NCBI RefSeq assembly: GCF_030689685.1
Contig: NZ_JAUYEY010000080.1
Coordinates: forward strand, 1 to 56,765
Length of the DNA stretch: 56,765 nucleotides
Direction: 5' to 3'
Source of the DNA: Polaromonas sp.
GTDB taxonomy: Bacteria > Pseudomonadota > Gammaproteobacteria > Burkholderiales > Burkholderiaceae_C
The notes under the pieces were generated by a model. The model worked only from the letters and a program-made list of their open reading frames with translations, had not been told where the DNA came from and did not search any database. A program made the translations under genes and the position numbers. Shown one piece after another: positions 15,386-28,395 of this stretch (the stretch's first letter is position 1; every line of letters begins with the position of its first letter).

Positions 15386-15541
15386 ACTTCGGAGCAAGGC
15401 AAAACGATCACGCGCTGTGTCATTCCACAAGAAAAGACCTGAAATCGCAGGCATTTTGTGGAATGGCATCGTGTTCTGCCTGCCACCACTCCGGGCCTTC
15501 TGCACTGCCTCAAGTGCTTGAAACTAGTGGAGATAGAACCC

Positions 15542-17659
15542 ATGAGCATTTTCAATAAAGTTACCAAATCCTTTCAGTGGGGCCAGCACAAGGTCACGAT
15601 GGAAACCGGCGAGATCGCACGCCAGTCCGGCGGCGCTGTTTTGGTGGATATGGACGGCACCGTGGTGCTGGCGACCGTGGTTGCCAAGACCGATGCCAAG
15701 CCGGGCCAGGACTTCTTTCCCCTGACGGTCGATTACCTCGAAAAAACCTACGCCGCCGGCCGCATCCCCGGCAGCTTCTTCAAGCGCGAAGGCCGGCCCA
15801 GCGAGTTTGAAACACTGACCTCGCGCCTGATCGACCGCCCGATCCGCCCGCTGTTTCCTGAAGGCTTCTTCAACGAAGTGCAGGTCGTGATTCATGTGTT
15901 GTCGCTCAACCCTGAAGTCGAAGGCGACATCCCCGCGCTGATCGCTTCCAGCGCAGCCCTGTCGATTTCCGGCATCCCGTTCAACGGCCCGATTGGCGCT
16001 GCGCGCGTGGCCTACATCGATGGTCAGTACGTGCTGAACCCCGGCAAGACCCAGCTCAAAGACTCCACCATGGACCTGGTGGTGGCCGGTACCGAAGCCG
16101 CCGTGCTGATGGTCGAGTCCGAGGCCAAGCAGTTGTCCGAAGAAATCATGCTCGGTGCGATCGTGTTTGGCCATGCGCAGGGCAACATCGCCATCAACGC
16201 GATTCACGAACTGGTTCGTGACGCCGGCAAGCCGGTCTGGGACTGGAAGGCACCTCCTAAAGATGACGTGCTGATCGCCAAGGTGGTTGCGTTGGCCGAA
16301 GAAAAACTGGTCCTTGCCTACCAGCTCCGCAACAAGCAGGCCCGTACCCACGCCACGCGTGAAGTGACCACCTGGACCAGGAAAGGCCTCAAGGCGGAGG
16401 GTGTCGAATTTGACGCCGTGGCTGTTGACAGCATGTTGTTCGACATCGAAGCGAAAATCGTGCGCAGCCAGATACTGGCCGGCGATCCGCGCATTGACGG
16501 CCGCGACACGCGCACCGTGCGCGCGATTGAAATCCGCAACAGCGTGCTGCCGCGCACCCATGGCTCAGCCCTGTTCACGCGTGGCGAAACCCAGGCGCTG
16601 GTCGTGACCACGCTGGGCACCGAGCGTGACGCGCAGCGTATCGATGCCCTGTCGGGCGACTACGAAGACCGCTTCATGCTGCACTACAACATGCCTCCGT
16701 TCGCCACCGGCGAAACCGGCCGTGTTGGTAGCCCGAAACGCCGCGAAATCGGTCACGGCCGTCTGGCCAAGCGCGCACTGATTGCGGTGCTGCCCACCAA
16801 AGAAGAGTTTCCGTACACCATGCGTGTGGTCAGCGAGATCACCGAGTCCAACGGCTCCTCGTCGATGGCATCGGTCTGCGGCGGCTGCCTGTCGCTGATG
16901 GACGCCGGCGTGCCGATGAAAGCCCACGTGGCGGGTATCGCCATGGGCCTGATCAAGGAAGACAACCGTTTTGCGGTGCTGACCGACATCCTGGGTGACG
17001 AAGATCATCTGGGCGACATGGACTTCAAGGTGGCCGGCACGACTGCCGGCATCACCGCGCTGCAAATGGACATCAAGATCCAGGGCATCACGAAAGAGAT
17101 CATGCAGGTCGCATTGGCCCAGGCCAAGGAAGCCCGCATGCACATTCTGGGCAAGATGCAGGAAGCCATGGGCGAGGCCAAGGCCGAGGTCTCTGACTTC
17201 GCACCGCGCCTGTATGTGATGAAAATCAACCCTGAGAAAATCCGTGACGTGATCGGCAAGGGCGGCGCCGTCATCCGCGCGCTGACCGAAGAAACCGGCA
17301 CGCAGATCAACATCGAGGAAGACGGCACGATCACGATCGCGTCGAACGACAGCGCTAAGGCCGACGAAGCCAAGCGCCGCATCGCCGAGATCACTGCCGA
17401 AGTTGAAATTGGCAAGGTGTACGAAGGCGCGATCACCAAGATCCTGGACTTCGGTGCGCTGGTCAATCTGCTGCCTGGCAAAGATGGCCTGCTGCACATC
17501 AGCCAGATCGCGCACGAGCGTGTCGAGCGCGTCACCGACTACCTGAGCGAAGGGCAAATCGTCAAAGTCAAGGTTCTTGAGACCGACGAAAAAGGCCGGG
17601 TCAAGCTGTCCATGAAGGCGTTGCTGGACCGTCCCGCGCAAGGTCAGGATCAAGGTTAA
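15542..17659 (+). CDS. pnp: Polyribonucleotide nucleotidyltransferase (PNPase)
   Basis: A 705-residue 3'-to-5' phosphorolytic exoribonuclease of the degradosome. Two RNase PH domains are linked by an all-alpha domain. The first contains [16 protein letters not shown], the second carries the active FTRGETQ and [16 protein letters not shown] stretches. A KH domain with [17 protein letters not shown] and a C-terminal S1 domain ([18 protein letters not shown]) follow. I chose the ATG at 15542, preceded by GGAGA; the frame is open for 28 codons upstream but without sequence typical of the family. Confidence 0.97.
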   Translation: MSIFNKVTKSFQWGQHKVTMETGEIARQSGGAVLVDMDGTVVLATVVAKTDAKPGQDFFPLTVDYLEKTYAAGRIPGSFFKREGRPSEFETLTSRLIDRPIRPLFPEGFFNEVQVVIHVLSLNPEVEGDIPALIASSAALSISGIPFNGPIGAARVAYIDGQYVLNPGKTQLKDSTMDLVVAGTEAAVLMVESEAKQLSEEIMLGAIVFGHAQGNIAINAIHELVRDAGKPVWDWKAPPKDDVLIAKVVALAEEKLVLAYQLRNKQARTHATREVTTWTRKGLKAEGVEFDAVAVDSMLFDIEAKIVRSQILAGDPRIDGRDTRTVRAIEIRNSVLPRTHGSALFTRGETQALVVTTLGTERDAQRIDALSGDYEDRFMLHYNMPPFATGETGRVGSPKRREIGHGRLAKRALIAVLPTKEEFPYTMRVVSEITESNGSSSMASVCGGCLSLMDAGVPMKAHVAGIAMGLIKEDNRFAVLTDILGDEDHLGDMDFKVAGTTAGITALQMDIKIQGITKEIMQVALAQAKEARMHILGKMQEAMGEAKAEVSDFAPRLYVMKINPEKIRDVIGKGGAVIRALTEETGTQINIEEDGTITIASNDSAKADEAKRRIAEITAEVEIGKVYEGAITKILDFGALVNLLPGKDGLLHISQIAHERVERVTDYLSEGQIVKVKVLETDEKGRVKLSMKALLDRPAQGQDQG

Positions 17660-17660
17660 T

Positions 17661-17713
17661 TTGCTATTGATTTTGTAGCTGAAAACCCATATCTGACATG
17701 GGCTGCAGCCACA
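17661..17713 (+). repeat. Dispersed repeat, GCTAT...ATAGCTG family, copy 3
   Basis: TTGCTATTGATTTTGTAGCTG, a diverged middle, and GGGCTGCAGCC at the end. It starts 1 base after the pnp stop and fills the gap to the oxidoreductase gene. Confidence 0.6.
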
Positions 17714-17731
17714 AAATACTTAAAAATCTCC

Positions 17732-18718
17732 ATGAAAGCAGTTGAAATCACTTCTTATGGTGCGCCGCACGTGCTGCGTCTGGGCGAGCGGCCCGATGCC
17801 GTGGCGGGCGCGGGCGAGTTGCTGATCCGTGTCGCGGCCTCCGGTGTGAATCGGCCGGACGTGCTGCAGCGCACCGGCAACTACCCGGTTCCACCGGGCG
17901 CCTCTGACATTCCCGGCCTTGAAGTGGCGGGGGCTATTGTGAGTGGCGACGCGCAAGCCATGGCGCAAGCTGGCCTGAAAGTGGGCGACCGCGTTTGCGC
18001 GCTCGTGGCCGGCGGCGGTTATGCCGAGCTGTGTGTTGCGCCGGTCGGCCAGTGCCTGGCGGTGCCTGAGGGCTTCAGCGACATCGAGGCCGCTTCCCTG
18101 CCGGAAACCTTTTTCACAGTCTGGAGCAATGTGTTTGACCGCGCCCGCCTGCAAAAGGGCGAGACGCTGCTGATCCAGGGCGGCTCCAGCGGCATCGGCG
18201 TCACAGCCATTCAGATCGCCAAGGCCATGGGCGCTACCGTGATCGTGACGGCTGGCAGCGACGATAAATGTGCCGCCTGCCTGAAGCTCGGGGCCGACCA
18301 CGCCATCAATTACAAGACAGCTGATTTTGCCGAAGAGGTCAAGACATTGACCGCCGGCAAGGGCGTGAATGTGATTCTGGACATGGTCGCCGGCAGCTAT
18401 GTGGCGCGCGAGATCGGCTGCCTGGCCGAGGACGGCCGCCTGGTGGTCATCGCGGTGCAGGGCGGCACCAAGGCTGAATTTAATGCCGGCCTGGTGCTGC
18501 GCAAGCGCCTGACCATCACCGGCTCCACCCTGCGTCCGCGTTCTGTCGAATTCAAGACGGCGATTGCTCAGGCGCTCAATGACAAAGTCTGGCCGCTGCT
18601 GGCCACAGGCAGCATCAAGCCGGTGATCCACGGCACCTTTGCTGCGGCCGATGCGGCTCAGGCGCATGCGCTGATGGAGTCCAATCAGCACATCGGCAAA
18701 ATCGTGTTGACTTGGTAA
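17732..18718 (+). CDS. NAD(P)H:quinone oxidoreductase, zinc-less MDR family
   Basis: A 328-residue medium-chain reductase of the PIG3/zeta-crystallin group. The N-terminal GroES-like domain includes SGVNRPDVLQRTGNYPVPPG. The NADPH Rossmann motif is GGSSGIGVTAIQIAKAMG (about 150-167). There are no zinc-ligand Cys clusters. It reduces quinones or related carbonyls in the cytoplasm. It lies 19 bases upstream of tpiA and is probably co-transcribed with it. Confidence 0.9.
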   Translation: MKAVEITSYGAPHVLRLGERPDAVAGAGELLIRVAASGVNRPDVLQRTGNYPVPPGASDIPGLEVAGAIVSGDAQAMAQAGLKVGDRVCALVAGGGYAELCVAPVGQCLAVPEGFSDIEAASLPETFFTVWSNVFDRARLQKGETLLIQGGSSGIGVTAIQIAKAMGATVIVTAGSDDKCAACLKLGADHAINYKTADFAEEVKTLTAGKGVNVILDMVAGSYVAREIGCLAEDGRLVVIAVQGGTKAEFNAGLVLRKRLTITGSTLRPRSVEFKTAIAQALNDKVWPLLATGSIKPVIHGTFAAADAAQAHALMESNQHIGKIVLTW

Positions 18719-18737
18719 AGCATAAAGCACGCAAACC

Positions 18738-19496
18738 ATGAAAAAACTGATTGCAGGAAACTGGAAGATGAATGGCAGCCTGGCTGCCAACGAGGCTTTG
18801 CTGCGCGACATCGCTGCCGGTTTACTCGCGCAGCCCGCGTGTGCGGTCGCGGTCTGCGTGCCTGCACCTTACCTGGCGCAGGTCCATGCCTTGATCGCGG
18901 CCACGCCGGCCCTGTCAGCAATTGATCTGGGTGCGCAGGACGTGTCCAGGCAGGCATCCGGTGCGTTCACTGGTGAAGTCAGCGCGTCCATGCTCAAGGA
19001 GTTCGGCTGCCGTTATGTGATTGTGGGCCACTCCGAGCGCCGTCAGTACCACGCTGAGACCGATGCGCTGGTGGCCGATAAGGCCAAAGCCGCGCTGGCC
19101 GCCGGCATCACACCGATTGTGTGTGTCGGTGAAACGCTGGCCGAACGCGAAGCCGGGCAAACAGAGCAGGTGGTCAAGCGCCAGCTCGCGGCCGTGATCC
19201 ATACCAATGGCCACTGCATCAGCGAGATTGCCCTTGCTTACGAGCCGGTTTGGGCCATTGGCACTGGCAAGACCGCAACGCCAGAAGAAGCGCAGGCCGT
19301 ACATGCCGTGCTGCGCAGACAGCTCAAAGCGGCAAGCGATCAGGCGGCGCGTGTGAAGATTTTGTACGGCGGGAGCATGAATGCTGCCAACGCCGCTTCG
19401 CTGCTGGCCCAGGCCGACATCGATGGCGGCCTGATTGGCGGCGCCTCGCTCAAGGCCTCGGATTTTTTGAAAATTATTGCTGCAGCCCCCGTCTGA
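18738..19496 (+). CDS. tpiA: Triosephosphate isomerase
   Basis: A 252-residue TIM-barrel enzyme converting dihydroxyacetone phosphate and glyceraldehyde 3-phosphate. The active-site residues are K10 in GNWKMNG, H98 in IVGHSERR and E169 in [11 protein letters not shown]. The phosphate loop ILYGGSMN is intact. Length is normal. It precedes secG by 33 bases in the conserved tpiA-secG-tRNA-Leu order. Confidence 0.98.
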   Translation: MKKLIAGNWKMNGSLAANEALLRDIAAGLLAQPACAVAVCVPAPYLAQVHALIAATPALSAIDLGAQDVSRQASGAFTGEVSASMLKEFGCRYVIVGHSERRQYHAETDALVADKAKAALAAGITPIVCVGETLAEREAGQTEQVVKRQLAAVIHTNGHCISEIALAYEPVWAIGTGKTATPEEAQAVHAVLRRQLKAASDQAARVKILYGGSMNAANAASLLAQADIDGGLIGGASLKASDFLKIIAAAPV

Positions 19497-19529
19497 CGGG
19501 AAGAGTGCGGTATTAAATTAGGAGTTGAT

Positions 19530-19946
19530 ATGAATGTTTTGCTGACGGTTGTTCTGGTGGCCCAAATGCTTTCCGCGCTGGTCATGATTGGCTTGATCCT
19601 GGTCCAGCACGGCAAGGGCGCCGACATGGGCGCCGCGTTCGGCAGCGGCGGCTCCGGCAGCCTCTTTGGTGCCAGCGGCAGCGCCAACTTCCTGTCGCGT
19701 ACAACTGCAGTACTGGCTGCGGTGTTCTTTGTCTGCACCCTGGCGCTGGCCTATTTTGGCAATGCCCGTCCGCAGACCGGCTCCAGCGTGCTCGAAGGCT
19801 CCACGCTGACAGCCCCCGCACCCGCAACACCGGCTTCGGGCGCCGCCCAGATTCCAGGCACTGCAGTGCCCGTGCCCGCGCCAGCCAAGACTTCTGTGCC
19901 ACCTGCGCCGGGTGTTCCTGACTCAGGTCAAATTCCGACGAAATAG
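19530..19946 (+). CDS. secG: Preprotein translocase subunit SecG
   Basis: A 138-residue inner-membrane component of SecYEG. It has two membrane helices (about 4-24 and 53-75) around the conserved loop VQHGKGADMGAAFGSG, then FLSRTTA. The C-terminal tail (about 80-138) is long and rich in Pro, Ala and Thr, typical of beta-proteobacterial SecG. AGGAG lies 6 bases before the ATG. Confidence 0.95.
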   Translation: MNVLLTVVLVAQMLSALVMIGLILVQHGKGADMGAAFGSGGSGSLFGASGSANFLSRTTAVLAAVFFVCTLALAYFGNARPQTGSSVLEGSTLTAPAPATPASGAAQIPGTAVPVPAPAKTSVPPAPGVPDSGQIPTK

Positions 19947-20060
19947 AGTGGTGAACACGCCGCCTCCCACAGGGAGCGACGCAATTTCAGGGTAAACTCT
20001 AAGACTGTCCGGAAAGCGAAAACCGCAAGGTTCCTCATGCCATCCGGGCACTTTAAAACC

Positions 20061-20145
20061 GCGGACGTGGTGAAATTGGTAGACACGCTATCTTGAGGGG
20101 GTAGTGGCGAAAGCTGTGCGAGTTCGAGTCTCGCCGTCCGCACCA
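20061..20145 (+). tRNA. tRNA-Leu(GAG)
   Basis: An 85-base tRNA with CCA encoded. The acceptor stem is GCGGACG/CGTCCGC. The anticodon stem is CTATC (20088-20092)/GGTAG (20100-20104), the loop is TTGAGGG and the anticodon GAG lies at 20095-20097. A long class II variable arm and GTTCGAGTC T-loop follow. It reads CUC and CUU leucine codons and lies between secG and nuoA, the usual place in Burkholderiales. Confidence 0.97.
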
Positions 20146-20240
20146 CTTACAGGCAATGATCACGACTGCGGGGGCCAGGCTGATCAGCTTGAACAGCACA
20201 CTGACACAAGGCAAAGCAGCTTCCAGAAGTTGAATTGACG

Positions 20241-20600
20241 ATGAACCTCGACCAATACCTTCCCGTCCTGTTGTTTGTTCTGGTCGGCGTGGCTGTCGGC
20301 GTGGTGCCCCAGGTGCTGGGTCGGCTGCTCGGTCCGAACAAGCCCGACAGCGAAAAAAATTCCCCTTATGAGTGCGGCTTCGAAGCCTTCGAAGATGCCC
20401 GCATGAAATTCGATGTGCGCTACTACCTGGTCGCCATCCTCTTCATTATTTTTGACCTTGAAATTGCGTTCCTGTTTCCGTGGGCGGTAGCGCTCAAGGA
20501 AATCGGCGCGGTGGGCTTCTGGTCGATGATGGTTTTTCTGGGCATTCTGGTCGTGGGGTTTGTTTACGAGTGGAAAAAAGGCGCCCTGGACTGGGAATAA
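20241..20600 (+). CDS. nuoA: NADH-quinone oxidoreductase subunit A
   Basis: A 119-residue membrane subunit of complex I with three helices and the conserved loop [22 protein letters not shown] (Cys in the PYECG turn near the quinone channel). It starts the 14-gene nuo operon that codes for the proton-pumping NADH:ubiquinone oxidoreductase. The ATG at 20241 was chosen over a TTG two codons upstream. Confidence 0.97.
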   Translation: MNLDQYLPVLLFVLVGVAVGVVPQVLGRLLGPNKPDSEKNSPYECGFEAFEDARMKFDVRYYLVAILFIIFDLEIAFLFPWAVALKEIGAVGFWSMMVFLGILVVGFVYEWKKGALDWE

Positions 20601-20662
20601 GAATAAGAATCCGAGGGTCTGTCGCGACAGGTTCGCAGCGTTCCACGAATAAGGCACGGTTT

Positions 20663-21142
20663 ATGTCACTTGAAGGTGTTTTCAAAGAAGGCTTCATGAC
20701 CACGAGTTACGACTCGGTGGTCAACTGGGCCAAAACCGGTTCGCTGTGGCCCATGACTTTTGGTCTGGCCTGCTGCGCGGTCGAGATGATGCATGCCGGT
20801 GCCGCGCGTTACGACATCGACCGTTTCGGCATGTTGTTCCGCCCCAGTCCGCGCCAGTCCGACCTGATGATCGTGGCCGGCACGCTGTGCAACAAGATGG
20901 GCCCGGCCTTGCGCAAGGTGTACGACCAGATGTCCGAGCCGCGCTGGGTGCTGTCCATGGGGTCGTGCGCCAATGGTGGTGGTTACTACCACTACAGTTA
21001 CTCCGTCGTGCGCGGCTGCGACCGAATTGTGCCGGTGGACGTCTATGTGCCGGGCTGCCCGCCGACGGCCGAAGCGCTGATGTACGGCATCATCCAGTTG
21101 CAGCAGAAAATCCGCCGCACCAACACCATTGCGAGGGCTTGA
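20663..21142 (+). CDS. nuoB: NADH-quinone oxidoreductase subunit B
   Basis: A 159-residue peripheral-arm subunit that holds the terminal 4Fe-4S cluster N2. The four ligands are C37 and C38 in [11 protein letters not shown]102 in [10 protein letters not shown] and C132 in [11 protein letters not shown] chose the ATG at 20663 because the family begins here; sequence upstream is frame noise. The stop overlaps the nuoC start by one base (TGATG), so translation is coupled. Confidence 0.98.
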   Translation: MSLEGVFKEGFMTTSYDSVVNWAKTGSLWPMTFGLACCAVEMMHAGAARYDIDRFGMLFRPSPRQSDLMIVAGTLCNKMGPALRKVYDQMSEPRWVLSMGSCANGGGYYHYSYSVVRGCDRIVPVDVYVPGCPPTAEALMYGIIQLQQKIRRTNTIARA

Positions 21143-21756
21143 TGGGTCCCTTGCATCCCGCTTCTGCCGAGCAACTCGCAGATACCCTCTCGGCTGCCCT
21201 GGGCGAAAAAGCCAAACGGGTGACTGTCGCGTTCGGTGAGGTCACGGTGGTTGTGAGTGCTTCCGATTACCCCGCTGCCGCCCTGATCCTGCGCGATGCC
21301 AAAGGCTGCCAGTTCGAGCAGTTGATCGATCTATGCGGCCTGGATTACTCCGAGTATGCGGATGGCCGCTACGATGGCCGGCGCTTTTGCGTCGCCACGC
21401 ATTTGCTGTCTATCAGCTTGAACCAGCGCGTGCGCCTCAAGGTGTTCTGCGATGACGACGACTTCCCTGTCGTGGCCTCACTCAACGATGTGTGGAATGC
21501 GGCCAACTGGTTCGAGCGAGAAGCCTTTGACCTGTTCGGCATCATTTTTGACGGCCACAACGACCTGCGCCGCATCCTGACCGACTACGGTTTCATCGGT
21601 CATCCTTTCCGCAAGGATTTCCCGACCACGGGCTATGTCGAGATGCGCTACGACCCCGAGCAGAAGCGTGTGATCTACCAGCCTGTCACCATCGAGCCGC
21701 GTGAAATTACCCCACGCGTGATTCGTGAAGACAACTACGGAAACCTGACGTCATGA
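21142..21756 (+). CDS. nuoC: NADH-quinone oxidoreductase subunit C
   Basis: A 204-residue 30-kDa subunit of the peripheral arm, separate from NuoD (in E. coli the two are fused). The family signature [10 protein letters not shown] followed by [11 protein letters not shown] and the end HPFRKDFP is present. The start ATG uses the last base of the nuoB stop. A 204-base repeat-filled gap follows before nuoD. Confidence 0.96.
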   Translation: MGPLHPASAEQLADTLSAALGEKAKRVTVAFGEVTVVVSASDYPAAALILRDAKGCQFEQLIDLCGLDYSEYADGRYDGRRFCVATHLLSISLNQRVRLKVFCDDDDFPVVASLNDVWNAANWFEREAFDLFGIIFDGHNDLRRILTDYGFIGHPFRKDFPTTGYVEMRYDPEQKRVIYQPVTIEPREITPRVIREDNYGNLTS

Positions 21757-21956
21757 TGCACAAGCACTTTGCCGTGGGTGGGCTTGTTCAAGCGAACACC
21801 GTGGAACCGGCTTTGCCGGGCCACTGGTGTTGCCCCCTTGAGGGGCTGAAGGCCGCGGCTCCAAGCCTGCCTGCGCAGGCTTGGACGGCTCCGAAGAGCT
21901 GCCGCTTCTGGCGGCCGCACCGGGCGGCCGCAGGCCGCTTCGGGGGGGAGCTTTAA
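21753..21956 (+). other. Mini-ORF spanning the repeat-filled nuoC-nuoD gap
   Basis: A 67-codon open frame starts with ATG overlapping the nuoC stop (ATGA) and ends 4 bases before the nuoD ATG. The sequence is repeat-derived: it holds a perfect 9-bp palindrome (CCAAGCCTG/CAGGCTTGG, 21861-21884), a GCGGCCGC-rich segment, and AACCGGCTTTGCCGGGCC shared with the three-hairpin repeat in reverse orientation. It does not look like a folded protein. Its likely value is to keep ribosomes moving between nuoC and nuoD. Confidence 0.45.
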
Positions 21957-21960
21957 TAAC

Positions 21961-23214
21961 ATGGCTGAAATCAAAAACTACACGCTCAACTTCGGGCCCC
22001 AGCATCCGGCTGCCCACGGTGTGCTGCGCCTGGTGCTTGAACTCGACGGCGAGGTGATCCAGCGCGCCGATCCGCACATCGGGCTGCTGCACCGCGCCAC
22101 GGAAAAACTGGCTGAGAGCAAGACCTACATTCAGTCGCTGCCCTACATGGACCGGCTCGACTATGTGTCGATGATGTCCAACGAGCATGCCTACTGCCTG
22201 GCCATCGAGAAACTCATTGGTGTGGACGTCCCGGTGCGTGCGCAGTACATCCGCGTGATGTTTTCGGAGATCACGCGCCTGCTCAACCACCTGCTGTGGC
22301 TGGGTGCGCACGGTTTCGACTGCGGCGCGATGAACATCCTGATTTACTGCTTCCGCGAGCGTGAGGCTTTGTTCGACATGTACGAGGCAGTCTCTGGCGC
22401 GCGCATGCATGCGGCCTACTTCCGTCCGGGCGGTGTGTACCGCGATCTGCCGGAAACCATGTCGCAGTACAAGGTCAGCAAGATCAAGAACGCCAAGGCC
22501 ATCGAAGCCCTGAATCAAAACCGTCAGGGTTCGCTGCTGGACTTCATCGAGGACTTCACCGCCAAGTTCCCGAAGCTGGTCGACGAATACGAAACCCTGT
22601 TGACCGACAACCGCATCTGGAAGCAGCGTACCGTGGGTGTTGGTGTGGTGTCTCCGGAGCGCGCGCTCAATCTTGGTTTTACCGGCCCCATGTTGCGCGG
22701 CTCCGGTTTTGCCTGGGACTTGCGCAAGCAGCAGCCCTACGACGTCTACAGCCTGATGGACTTCGATGTCCCCGTCGGCAAGACCGGCGACTGTTACGAC
22801 CGCTACCTGGTGCGTGTCGAGGAGATGCGTCAGTCCAACCGCATCATCAAGCAGTGTATTGACTGGCTGCGCGTGAATCCCGGCCCGGTGATCACCAGCA
22901 ACCACAAGGTTGCCGCGCCCGACCGCGAGTCCATGAAGTCCAACATGGAAGAGCTGATCCATCACTTTAAGCTGTTCACCGAAGGTTTCCACGTGCCCGA
23001 GGGCGAGGCGTACGCTGCGGTCGAACACCCGAAGGGCGAGTTCGGCATCTACATCGTCAGCGACGGTGCCAACAAGCCGTATCGTCTGAAGATCCGTCCA
23101 CCAGGTTTTCCGCACCTGGCCGCCATGGATGAAATGTCACGCGGGCACATGATTGCTGACGCGGTTGCCGTGATCGGCACCATGGACATTGTGTTCGGCG
23201 AGATTGACCGCTAA
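21961..23214 (+). CDS. nuoD: NADH-quinone oxidoreductase subunit D
   Basis: A 417-residue 49-kDa subunit that forms the quinone pocket with NuoB. The N-terminal loop [14 protein letters not shown] carries the conserved His of the quinone site. The C-terminal [20 protein letters not shown] and final DIVFGEIDR are typical. It is related to the large subunit of NiFe hydrogenases but lacks the metal Cys. GGGGAGC precedes the ATG by about 10 bases. Confidence 0.97.
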   Translation: MAEIKNYTLNFGPQHPAAHGVLRLVLELDGEVIQRADPHIGLLHRATEKLAESKTYIQSLPYMDRLDYVSMMSNEHAYCLAIEKLIGVDVPVRAQYIRVMFSEITRLLNHLLWLGAHGFDCGAMNILIYCFREREALFDMYEAVSGARMHAAYFRPGGVYRDLPETMSQYKVSKIKNAKAIEALNQNRQGSLLDFIEDFTAKFPKLVDEYETLLTDNRIWKQRTVGVGVVSPERALNLGFTGPMLRGSGFAWDLRKQQPYDVYSLMDFDVPVGKTGDCYDRYLVRVEEMRQSNRIIKQCIDWLRVNPGPVITSNHKVAAPDRESMKSNMEELIHHFKLFTEGFHVPEGEAYAAVEHPKGEFGIYIVSDGANKPYRLKIRPPGFPHLAAMDEMSRGHMIADAVAVIGTMDIVFGEIDR

Positions 23215-23220
23215 AACCGC

Positions 23221-23754
23221 ATGAGTTCCACCATGATTCCAGCACACACACAGGCGCCGGCAGCTTCGTTGTCCGAGCAGGCTTTCGTGCGCTTTGCGCG
23301 TGAAGTTGCCAAATACCCGGCGGACGGCAAGCAGTCGGCCGTGATGGCCTGCCTCACCATCGTTCAGGAAGAACTCGGTTTTGTCAGCGCCGAGAGCGAA
23401 AAGGTCGTGGCCAATTACCTGGGCATGGCGCCGATTGCCGTGCATGAGGTGACCACCTTCTACAACATGTACAACCAGCGGCCAGTGGGCAAATACAAAC
23501 TCAATGTCTGCACCAACCTGCCATGCCAATTGCGCGATGGCGCCAAGGCGCTGCAGCATCTCGAGCACAAACTGGGTATTTCCATGGGCGAGAGCACGGC
23601 CGACGGCCTGTTCACCCTGCAGCAGTCCGAATGCCTGGGCGCCTGCGCGGACTCTCCGGTGATGCTGGTCAACGACCTGACCATGTGCAGTTTCATGAGC
23701 AATGACAAGCTGGACCAATTGATCGATGGTCTCACATCTGCAGAGGCGAAGTAA
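23221..23754 (+). CDS. nuoE: NADH-quinone oxidoreductase subunit E
   Basis: A 177-residue thioredoxin-fold subunit of the NADH-dehydrogenase module. It binds the 2Fe-2S cluster N1a through C97, C102, C138 and C142 (CTNLPCQL and CLGACADSP). The start could be the ATG at 23221 or the one at 23233; the first is used. It ends 3 bases before nuoF. Confidence 0.97.
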   Translation: MSSTMIPAHTQAPAASLSEQAFVRFAREVAKYPADGKQSAVMACLTIVQEELGFVSAESEKVVANYLGMAPIAVHEVTTFYNMYNQRPVGKYKLNVCTNLPCQLRDGAKALQHLEHKLGISMGESTADGLFTLQQSECLGACADSPVMLVNDLTMCSFMSNDKLDQLIDGLTSAEAK

Positions 23755-23757
23755 ACC

Positions 23758-25179
<1,422 letters not shown>

Positions 25180-25184
25180 ATTTT

Positions 25185-27323
25185 ATGATTGAAATAGAAC
25201 TCGACGGTCAGAAAGTGGAAGTGCTCGAAGGCAGCACGGTGATGCATGCAGCCGAAAAGGCCGGCACCTACATTCCGCATTTCTGCTATCACAAGAAGCT
25301 CAGCATCGCCGCCAATTGCCGCATGTGCCTGGTCGACGTCGAGAAGGCGCCCAAGCCCATGCCGGCCTGTGCCACGCCCGTGATGCAGGGCATGATCGTG
25401 CACACCAAGAGCGACAAAGCCATCAAGGCCCAGAAGGGTGTGATGGAGTTTTTGCTGATCAACCACCCGCTTGATTGTCCGATTTGCGACCAGGGCGGAG
25501 AGTGCCAGCTACAGGATCTGGCGGTAGGTTATGGCAGCAGCGGTTCGCGTTACGAAGAAGAAAAGCGGGTGGTGTTCCACAAGGATGTCGGGCCGCTGAT
25601 TTCGATGGAAGAGATGAGCCGCTGCATCCACTGCACGCGCTGCGTGCGTTTCGGCCAGGAAGTCGCCGGCGTGATGGAGCTTGGCATGTCGCACCGTGGC
25701 GAACATGCCGAGATTGAAACCTTCGTCGGCATGTCGGTCGACTCCGAGCTGTCCGGCAACATGATCGACATTTGCCCGGTGGGCGCGTTGACCAGCAAAC
25801 CTTTCCGCTACAGCGCCCGCACCTGGGAGTTGTCGCGCCGCAGGTCGGTCAGCCCGCACGACTCGACCGGCGCCAACCTGATCGTCCAGGTCAAGAACAA
25901 CCAGGTCATGCGTGTCGTGCCTCTGGAAAACGAAGATGTCAACGAGTGCTGGATTGCCGACCGGGATCGTTTCTCTTACGAAGCGCTGGGCAGCGATGAG
26001 CGCCTGAAAAGTCCCCTGATCAAGCAGGGCGGTCAGTGGAAAGCTGTGGACTGGCAGGCCGCACTCGAGTACGTGGCCAACGGCCTCAAGCAGATCAAGG
26101 CTGATCATGGCGCGGGCAGCATCGGCACATTGGTCAGCCCGCACAGCACGCTCGAAGAGCTGTACCTGGCGGCATCGCTGATGCGTGGCCTGGGCAGCGA
26201 CAACATTGATTACCGTCTGCGCAACGCCGAATTTGCCCCACACGCCGGCGCGCGCTGGCTAGGCACCTCCATTGCCTCCCTGTCGCAACTGCAGCGTGTG
26301 CTTGTCGTGGGCTCCAACCTGCGCAAGGACCATCCGCTGTTTGCACAGCGAATTCGCCAGTCCGTTCGCAAGGGTTGCGCCTTGAGTGTTATCAATTCCG
26401 CAGCGGAGCTGGCGCTTGCCGACGCCTGGGCCATGCCGGTGGCCAACCCTGTGCTGGCCGGATCGGCTGGCTGGGCGCAGGCGCTGGCCGATGTCGCCAC
26501 CGCGATTGCTGCGGACAAGGGCGTGGCCGCTCCCGCTTCGGGCCAGGCGACAGATGCCGCCAAGGCCATCGCCAAATCCCTGATGGGTGGCGAACGCAAG
26601 GCCATACTGCTGGGCAATGCTGCGGCACATCACGCCCAGGCCGGCAGCCTGCTGGCGCTGGCCAACTGGATCGCTGCGCAAACTGGCGCCAGCGTGGGTT
26701 ACCTGACCGAAGCGGCCAATACAGTGGGCGCTCAACTCGCAGGAGCCCTGCCGTCAGGCAAGGGCATGGACGCGGGGCAAATGCTGGGAGGCAAGCTCAA
26801 AGCGGTGGTGTTGCTCAACACCGAACCTGAATTCGATTCGGCAGCCGGTGCTGCGGCCAAGGCGTCGCTCAATGCCGCGCAAATGGTCGTGACCCTGAGT
26901 CCCTTCAAGGCCAACATGGACTTCAGCGATGTGCTGCTGCCGATTTCGCCATTTACCGAAACACCCGGGACCTTTGTCAACGCCGAAGGCCGGGTCCAAA
27001 GCTTCCATGCGGTAGTCAAGCCCCTGGGCGAGGCACGGCCGGCCTGGAAGGTGCTTCGCGTGCTGGCGAACCTGCTGGAGCTGCCCGGTTTTGAATTCGA
27101 ATCCTCGCAGGATGTGCTCAAGCAGATACAGGGCGTACAGCAGGCTCAGGTGCCTGCGGGCAGCCTGGACAACAGCACCACATCGGCCATTCAATTGGCC
27201 GCAGGGCAGGGCGCTCCGGTCGTCGCCAGTATTTACCAGCTCGACAGCCTGGTGCGGCGCGCAACGTCGCTGCAGTTGACCGGCGATGCACGGCGCGTCG
27301 CTGCTGGAGGAGTTGCCGCATGA
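25185..27323 (+). CDS. nuoG: NADH-quinone oxidoreductase subunit G
   Basis: A 712-residue iron-sulfur subunit. The N-terminal ferredoxin-like domain holds the 2Fe-2S ligands (CYHKKLS, CRMC, then CATP). Next come the His/Cys-ligated cluster (H-x3-C in [14 protein letters not shown]) and a 4Fe-4S site ([13 protein letters not shown]). The rest is a molybdopterin-oxidoreductase-like domain without the cofactor. The ATG at 25185 is used; a TTG three codons upstream overlaps the nuoF stop. The 3' end overlaps nuoH by 4 bases. Confidence 0.96.
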   Translation: MIEIELDGQKVEVLEGSTVMHAAEKAGTYIPHFCYHKKLSIAANCRMCLVDVEKAPKPMPACATPVMQGMIVHTKSDKAIKAQKGVMEFLLINHPLDCPICDQGGECQLQDLAVGYGSSGSRYEEEKRVVFHKDVGPLISMEEMSRCIHCTRCVRFGQEVAGVMELGMSHRGEHAEIETFVGMSVDSELSGNMIDICPVGALTSKPFRYSARTWELSRRRSVSPHDSTGANLIVQVKNNQVMRVVPLENEDVNECWIADRDRFSYEALGSDERLKSPLIKQGGQWKAVDWQAALEYVANGLKQIKADHGAGSIGTLVSPHSTLEELYLAASLMRGLGSDNIDYRLRNAEFAPHAGARWLGTSIASLSQLQRVLVVGSNLRKDHPLFAQRIRQSVRKGCALSVINSAAELALADAWAMPVANPVLAGSAGWAQALADVATAIAADKGVAAPASGQATDAAKAIAKSLMGGERKAILLGNAAAHHAQAGSLLALANWIAAQTGASVGYLTEAANTVGAQLAGALPSGKGMDAGQMLGGKLKAVVLLNTEPEFDSAAGAAAKASLNAAQMVVTLSPFKANMDFSDVLLPISPFTETPGTFVNAEGRVQSFHAVVKPLGEARPAWKVLRVLANLLELPGFEFESSQDVLKQIQGVQQAQVPAGSLDNSTTSAIQLAAGQGAPVVASIYQLDSLVRRATSLQLTGDARRVAAGGVAA

Positions 27324-28393
27324 TTGACACTCTCTTCAACGCTGGCCAGGGATTGATGGGCGGTATCTGGCCCGGCACGGTGTGGCCGGTCATCTGGACG
27401 CTGATCAAGATTGTCTGCGTCTTGCTGCCGCTGATGGGCTGCGTGGCTTACCTCACCCTGTGGGAACGCAAGGCGATTGGTTTTACCCAGATCCGTCTGG
27501 GCCCCAACCGCATCGGTCCCTTCGGTCTGTTGCAGCCGATTGCCGATGCGCTCAAGCTGCTGACCAAGGAAATCATCATCCCGACAGCGGCCAGCAAGGG
27601 CCTGTTTGTGCTGGGACCGATCATGACCATCATGCCGGCGCTGGTCGCCTGGGTGGTGATTCCTTTCGGACCGGATGTGGCGCTGGCCAACATCAACGCG
27701 GGCCTGCTGTTCCTGATGGCCATCACTTCGCTCGAAGTTTATGGTGTGATCATCGCTGGCTGGGCATCGAATTCCAAATACGCGTTTTTGGGTGCGATGC
27801 GTGCCTCGGCGCAAATGGTCAGCTACGAAATTGCGATGGGTTTTTGCCTGGTCGTGGTGCTGATGGTTTCCGCCAGCCTCAACATGACCGACATCGTGAT
27901 GGGCCAGGCCAAGGGCATGGGCGTGGGTTACGGCATGAATTTTCTGTCCTGGAACTGGTTGCCACTGTTGCCGATTTTTGTCGTGTATTTCATCTCCGGC
28001 CTGGCGGAGACCAACCGCCACCCGTTTGACGTGGTGGAGGGCGAGTCGGAGATCGTGGCCGGCCACATGGTCGAATACTCGGGCATGTCCTTTGCGATGT
28101 TCTTCCTGGCCGAATACGCCAACATGTGGCTGGTCGCCATCCTGGCGGTCATCCTGTTTCTAGGTGGCTGGCTCCCGCCGTTTGAATTCCTGTCCTTTAT
28201 TCCTGGCTGGATCTGGCTGGGCGCCAAGACCTTTGTTGTTGTGACCATGTTCCTCTGGGTGCGTGCCACCTTCCCACGTTTCCGTTACGACCAGATCATG
28301 CGCTTGGGCTGGAAGATTTTCATCCCCGTGACGCTGGTTTGGCTCGTCGTGGTTGGGGCCTGGATGCAGACGCCCTACAACATCTGGAAGTGA
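27320..28393 (+). CDS. nuoH: NADH-quinone oxidoreductase subunit H
   Basis: A 357-residue membrane subunit with about eight helices joining the peripheral and membrane arms and lining the quinone channel. It has the conserved [20 protein letters not shown] loop and the acidic loop [25 protein letters not shown] lies 9 bases before the ATG. A three-hairpin repeat follows 4 bases after the stop. Confidence 0.97.
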   Translation: MIDTLFNAGQGLMGGIWPGTVWPVIWTLIKIVCVLLPLMGCVAYLTLWERKAIGFTQIRLGPNRIGPFGLLQPIADALKLLTKEIIIPTAASKGLFVLGPIMTIMPALVAWVVIPFGPDVALANINAGLLFLMAITSLEVYGVIIAGWASNSKYAFLGAMRASAQMVSYEIAMGFCLVVVLMVSASLNMTDIVMGQAKGMGVGYGMNFLSWNWLPLLPIFVVYFISGLAETNRHPFDVVEGESEIVAGHMVEYSGMSFAMFFLAEYANMWLVAILAVILFLGGWLPPFEFLSFIPGWIWLGAKTFVVVTMFLWVRATFPRFRYDQIMRLGWKIFIPVTLVWLVVVGAWMQTPYNIWK

Positions 28394-28395
28394 CT

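Noticed and set aside
21751..23115. A 454-codon minus-strand open frame across nuoD.
   Set aside because: Same reason: shadow of nuoD, with no protein character.
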